Assembly (NCBI GenBank): GCA_031259905.1
Contig: JAIRKS010000021.1
Coordinates: 1 to 9,912 of the forward strand
Length of the DNA stretch: 9,912 nt
From: Odoribacteraceae bacterium
GTDB lineage: Bacteria; Bacteroidota; Bacteroidia; Bacteroidales; Marinifilaceae
Direction: 5' to 3'
The notes below the pieces were generated by a model that saw only the letters and a program-made list of their open reading frames with translations, ran no database searches and had not been told where the DNA came from. A program made the position numbers and the translations under genes. This document shows, in pieces, positions 7,638 through 9,912 of this stretch; the first letter of the stretch is position 1, and each line of letters starts with the position of its first letter.

Positions 7638-7658
7638 ATGAAAAAAGATACACGATGA
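7638..7658 (+). other. Six-codon mini-ORF overlapping the PKD-like gene start
   Basis: Between the DUF4843 stop and the PKD-like start there is an ATG at 7638 encoding MKKDTR. It ends at a TGA (7656-7658) that overlaps the downstream ATG as ATGA. This geometry can couple termination to re-initiation. It may equally be a by-product of the A-rich initiation region, so I do not call it a gene. Confidence 0.25.
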
Positions 7659-9175
7659 AACAAGCGATTTACTTTACCGCGCTACTCCTCTTCCCGTGGG
7701 CCTGCGTCCCCGACAACGGGAACTACACGTACGTCGATCCCGGGACACTCCTCCCGCCCACCGTCACCGGCATCGACGCCGAGTACACGCTGCACATGAT
7801 GGACACGCTACGTGTCACGCCACTCGTCGCCGAGGGAGCCGGCGAGGAGAACGACTACCTCTGGTACGTCTACTCCACCACCATGCAACGTGATACCATC
7901 GGGCACTCCCGCGAGTTAGTCTTCCCCGTCACGCTCCTCCCGGCGCTGAACTACCGCGTCACCTTCCAGATCACCAACCGCGAGAGCGGCCTGTACAGGT
8001 ACTACTACACCACGCTCAAGGTCACCACGCCGTTCGCCGAGGGATGGTACGTCACGAAGGATCAGAACAACGTCACAGACCTCGACTTTATCTTCCCCGA
8101 CGGGAAGCTCGCCGCCAACATCCTCTCGGCCGCTAACGGCGAGGGCGTGCCGGGAGAAGCCGTCACGTCGGCCAACGCGAAGAACATTACCGTCATCGTC
8201 CCGCTCGACGACGGGCGCGATTCCACCTTCAAGGATCACGACTGCATCTACGTCGCCACGCGATCGACCGTCCAGCTCTACGACCTCGAGAGCATGGCGT
8301 TGATGAACAAGATCGAGAACCTGTTCATGCTGTTGCCCGACAAGGTGGCCCCCGCGGACGTCATCTGCACCGCCGAGGCGAAAGTGATCACGAACGACAG
8401 CGTCTCGTACTGCCTCGACACGCGCGCCTCGGCCGCGAACATCGGGAAGTGGGGCATCGTCACCCCCGGCTCGCGTATAGATCCCGTCAACATGTGCCGC
8501 TCGGTGGTCGGCGGTTTTCTCGTCTTCGACCCGGACACCCGCTCGCTCAAGCAGCTAAACAGTTGGAAAAAGGCTTACTCTGCCGTGCAAGCGATAGGGG
8601 GAACCGTCCCCACGACCAACATGAACTTCGACATGGTGTTCATGAAGGAGAAAGCGACGATGATGGCCGGCGGCGTCGCCCTCATGAAGAAGCGGGGGAC
8701 GGACGAGCTGCAGGGCTTCACGATCAGCGGTCTCCTCGCGGGCGGGCTGTGGGAGAATCCCACCTCGCCGATCATCATGAATCCCTTCGCGACCAGCGTG
8801 ACGGTGCCCGCCGGGAGCAGGTTGCACGACGCGACGCTGTACGGCACGCACGGGAGCATGGACGTGCTCTACTTCTCGCGCGGGGACAACGAGTTGTGGT
8901 ACTATCATCTCGTCAACGGTATCGAGGAGAACGTGCTCACGCTGCCCGCGGGGGAGAGCGTCGTGTACGCGCAGACGGTCGTGCGGTACATCAGCGGCGC
9001 GACCTACACGAACCTCGCCGTGCTGACCTCCGGCGGGGGGCGCTGGACGTTGCGCGTGTACGATTTCCAACCCTCGTCGCCGTTAGTCGCGGCGGAACCC
9101 CTCCTGGTCTCCTCCGGGGAGGGCAACCCGCGTAACGTCTTCTACCGCTCGCTCACTTCCACGACGAGCTTCTGA
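7655..9175 (+). CDS. PKD-like family lipoprotein (last gene of the SusCD operon)
   Basis: Predicted 506-residue lipoprotein. The short signal (MKQAIYFTALLLFPWAC) puts the lipid on Cys17, followed by VPDNGNYTYVDP, matching the D-x-GNY-x-Y opening I associate with this family. A beta-sandwich PKD-like domain spans about residues 34-125 (LPPTVTGIDAEYTL to YYYTTLKVTTPF) and leads into AEGWYV. The remaining 370 or so residues look beta-strand-rich, with repeated blocks such as DCIYVATRSTVQLYDLE and MDVLYFSRGDNELWYYHL that could form a propeller-like fold; that is inference. The gene starts 18 bases after the DUF4843 stop and is presumably co-transcribed. Function unknown; as the partner of DUF4843 it is a candidate accessory ligand-binding protein. 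The 3' end, including the stop codon, coincides with the first unit of a 22-bp repeat. Confidence 0.85.
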   Translation: MKQAIYFTALLLFPWACVPDNGNYTYVDPGTLLPPTVTGIDAEYTLHMMDTLRVTPLVAEGAGEENDYLWYVYSTTMQRDTIGHSRELVFPVTLLPALNYRVTFQITNRESGLYRYYYTTLKVTTPFAEGWYVTKDQNNVTDLDFIFPDGKLAANILSAANGEGVPGEAVTSANAKNITVIVPLDDGRDSTFKDHDCIYVATRSTVQLYDLESMALMNKIENLFMLLPDKVAPADVICTAEAKVITNDSVSYCLDTRASAANIGKWGIVTPGSRIDPVNMCRSVVGGFLVFDPDTRSLKQLNSWKKAYSAVQAIGGTVPTTNMNFDMVFMKEKATMMAGGVALMKKRGTDELQGFTISGLLAGGLWENPTSPIIMNPFATSVTVPAGSRLHDATLYGTHGSMDVLYFSRGDNELWYYHLVNGIEENVLTLPAGESVVYAQTVVRYISGATYTNLAVLTSGGGRWTLRVYDFQPSSPLVAAEPLLVSSGEGNPRNVFYRSLTSTTSF

Positions 9176-9229
9176 GCATCCCGCGACGAGTTCCTGAACT
9201 TCCCGTGACGGGCTTCTGAACATCCCGCC
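9164..9229. repeat. Three 22-bp direct repeats spanning the PKD-like stop codon
   Basis: Units at 9164-9185, 9186-9207 and 9208-9229 share the pattern ACGRGYTYCTGARC, then TTCCCG or ATCCCG, then two variable bases. The first copy contains the last codons and the TGA of the PKD-like gene; the other two lie in the 3' untranslated region. Since 22 is not a multiple of three and each unit contains TGA, the duplication does not extend the protein. Confidence 0.8.
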
Positions 9230-9260
9230 GGCGCGATAAACCCGCGGCGACGGTGTACCG

Positions 9261-9299
9261 GGCAGGGGGGCGACATCGCTCCCCTGCCTTGTTTGTTGC
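9261..9299 (+). terminator. Terminator-like hairpin downstream of the operon
   Basis: GGCAGGGGGGCG (9261-9272) pairs with CGCTCCCCTGCC (9277-9288) as a 12-bp stem with a single G-T wobble and the loop ACAT. It is followed by the T-rich TTGTTTGTTGC. The position, 86 bases after the last stop codon, suits transcription termination of the operon. The T-tract is interrupted, so efficiency is uncertain, and similar stems recur in the repeats that follow. Confidence 0.55.
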
Positions 9300-9570
9300 T
9301 GCCGTGTCCTGCCGGGTAGCGATTCCCGTTGCTCCCTCCCGTCATGTTCGGTCGGTTTGGTGCCTGCCCGGGCTGACGGACCGGTGTGGTGCAGGGGGGC
9401 AGGGGGGAGACGCCGCGTCCTTCTCTTGTCTGTCACTGCTTGTTCTGCCGGGTAGTGCTTCCCGTCGCTTTCTCCCGTCACGTTCGGCCAGTGAATGCTC
9501 GCCCGTGCTGACGAGCCGCGGGGAGGCAGGGGGGTGTCGCCACGCCCTGCCTCGTCTGTTGCTGCTTGTT
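9262..9570. repeat. Divergent 126-136 bp direct repeats, about 2.4 copies
   Basis: Copies begin with GCAGGGGGG at 9262, 9399 and 9526. Each contains CTGCCGGGTAG about 46 bases later (9309, 9445, 9571), a spacing of 136 and then 126 bases. The first two copies also share CCCGTYRYGTTCGG, then a GCCCGKGCTGAC block. Alignable across their length, they are imperfect duplications rather than chance. The third copy is taken over by the 42-bp tandem repeat. Open frames across this block on both strands are low-complexity and I do not call genes. Confidence 0.75.
9523..9553. other. Second G-rich hairpin in the downstream repeats
   Basis: GAGGCAGGG (9523-9531) pairs exactly with CCCTGCCTC (9545-9553). 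Inside, GTG and CAC can extend the stem around TCGC after a small internal bulge. It corresponds in position to the terminator-like stem in the first repeat copy and precedes the moderately T-rich GTCTGTTGCTGCTTGTT. It may be a reserve terminator or simply a repeat copy of the first. Confidence 0.5.
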
Positions 9571-9654
9571 CTGCCGGGTAGTGATTCCCTGCCTCGTCGG
9601 TTACTGCTTGTTCTGCCGGGTAGTGATTCCCTGCCTCGTCGGTTATTGCTTGTT
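9545..9654. repeat. 42-bp tandem duplication, 2.6 copies, nearly identical
   Basis: Full copies at 9571-9612 and 9613-9654 differ at one base (C or T in TTAYTGCTTG). A partial copy of positions 17-42 precedes them at 9545-9570 with two differences. Each copy begins CTGCCGGGTAGTGATTCC. The near identity indicates a recent duplication, in contrast to the decayed array at the left end of the window. Confidence 0.9.
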
Positions 9655-9676
9655 TCTCGCCGCGTGCCCGCGTGTT

Positions 9677-9912
9677 TCAGGTACCTGCCGGTTGCTTGCC
9701 GCGTACCAGCCATTTTCTTCTTACTCTTTTTGTCTCGTTATTGTTGCCCGGTTCGTCCCGTCCGCGTGATTCTTCTCGTTGACGGCCTCTCGCGGAGATC
9801 ACCCGCGCGATAACCTCCTTGACGGTTGCCCGCGCGACGGCCTTCTTCCCGGCAGCCTCCTCGACGGCCTCTCGCGTGGCGACTACCCGCGCGGCGGCCT
9901 CCTCGACGGCCT
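9677..9912 (-). CDS. Possible C-terminus of a convergent minus-strand gene (partial, hypothetical)
   Basis: Reading the minus strand from the right edge, a frame is open for 77 codons to a TGA at 9677-9679. The first 42 residues are an alanine/valine/charged helix-like pattern in 14-residue steps, for example AVEEAAARVVATRE then AVEEAAGKKAVARA then TVKEVIARVISARG, with Val at the second position of nearly every heptad. After that comes a basic, low-complexity tail rich in Arg, Lys and Asn. This resembles a coiled-coil or alpha-helical repeat tail. The start lies outside the window. Caution: the DNA is a 42-bp repeat that is also open on the + strand, so the frame could be accidental. No family recognised. 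Confidence 0.3.
   Translation of the reverse strand, partial: AVEEAAARVVATREAVEEAAGKKAVARATVKEVIARVISARGRQREESRGRDEPGNNNETKRVRRKWLVRGKQPAGT
9781..9912. repeat. 42-bp-period GC-rich repeat at the right edge, at least 3 units
   Basis: Units start with GACGGCCT or GACGGTTG at 9781, 9821, 9863 and 9905 (partial), spaced 40, 42 and 42 bases, and most contain CCCGCGCGR and end in CCTCCTY. The array runs off the right edge of the window. Sequence differs from both other 42-bp repeats in the window, but the period is the same. If the minus-strand reading at 9677-9912 is real, the array is coding and specifies 14-residue helical repeats. Confidence 0.75.

Noticed and set aside
6854..7663. 269-codon minus-strand frame covering the DUF4843 gene
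   Set aside because: It mirrors the DUF4843 gene almost end to end; the product is a Val/Glu/Gly-rich composition typical of antisense reading, while the sense strand has a signal peptide, lipobox and family motifs.
9253..9813. 186-codon + strand frame through the downstream repeats
   Set aside because: Low-complexity Arg/Leu/Pro/Ser/Cys sequence whose internal repeats (VLPGSDSLPRRLL) just follow the 42-bp DNA duplication; no start context and no domain.

Overview
The window looks like a GC-rich member of the Bacteroidota, probably Bacteroidales; GC is roughly 60% by eye. The evidence is the gene set (a FecR-type anti-sigma factor, a SusC/RagA-type TonB-dependent receptor with an STN domain, a SusD/RagB lipoprotein, and two further lipoproteins of the DUF4843 and PKD-like families), plus A-rich translation starts with no clear Shine-Dalgarno sequence. 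I cannot name the genus. No CAZyme, peptidase, sigma factor, transposase, tRNA or rRNA gene is visible.

Layout. Bases 1-712 are a degenerate tandem array of 17 units of about 42 bp, several of which contain strong hairpins. A 79-base spacer with a run of ten T leads into a FecR-like gene (792-1925). An 85-base gap holding two GC-rich hairpins follows. Then come four closely spaced genes on the + strand: SusC-like (2011-5379), SusD-like (5405-6850), DUF4843 lipoprotein (6872-7636) and PKD-like lipoprotein (7655-9175). The gaps within this block are only 25, 21 and 18 bases, so it is almost certainly one operon. After it, 9164-9912 is repeat-rich: a 22-bp triplication that includes the stop codon, a terminator-like hairpin at 9261-9288, divergent 126-136 bp repeats, a near-perfect 42-bp tandem duplication, and another 42-bp-period array at the right edge. 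That last array may encode the C-terminus of a convergent minus-strand gene.

How the genes probably work together. The SusC protein is a TonB-driven outer-membrane transporter capped by the surface lipoprotein SusD. Its periplasmic STN domain could contact FecR at the inner membrane, and FecR would then release an ECF sigma factor that activates the SusC operon. The sigma gene, normally just upstream of fecR, is not in the window; the 42-bp array occupies its place. The two terminal lipoproteins likely form an accessory surface or periplasmic module. The imported substrate cannot be deduced.

The protein operon is a recognisable type. The less explained material is the repeats: 42-bp periodicity appears in three places with largely unrelated sequence, and part of the upstream array carries an inverted copy of its own unit that forms cruciform-capable palindromes.
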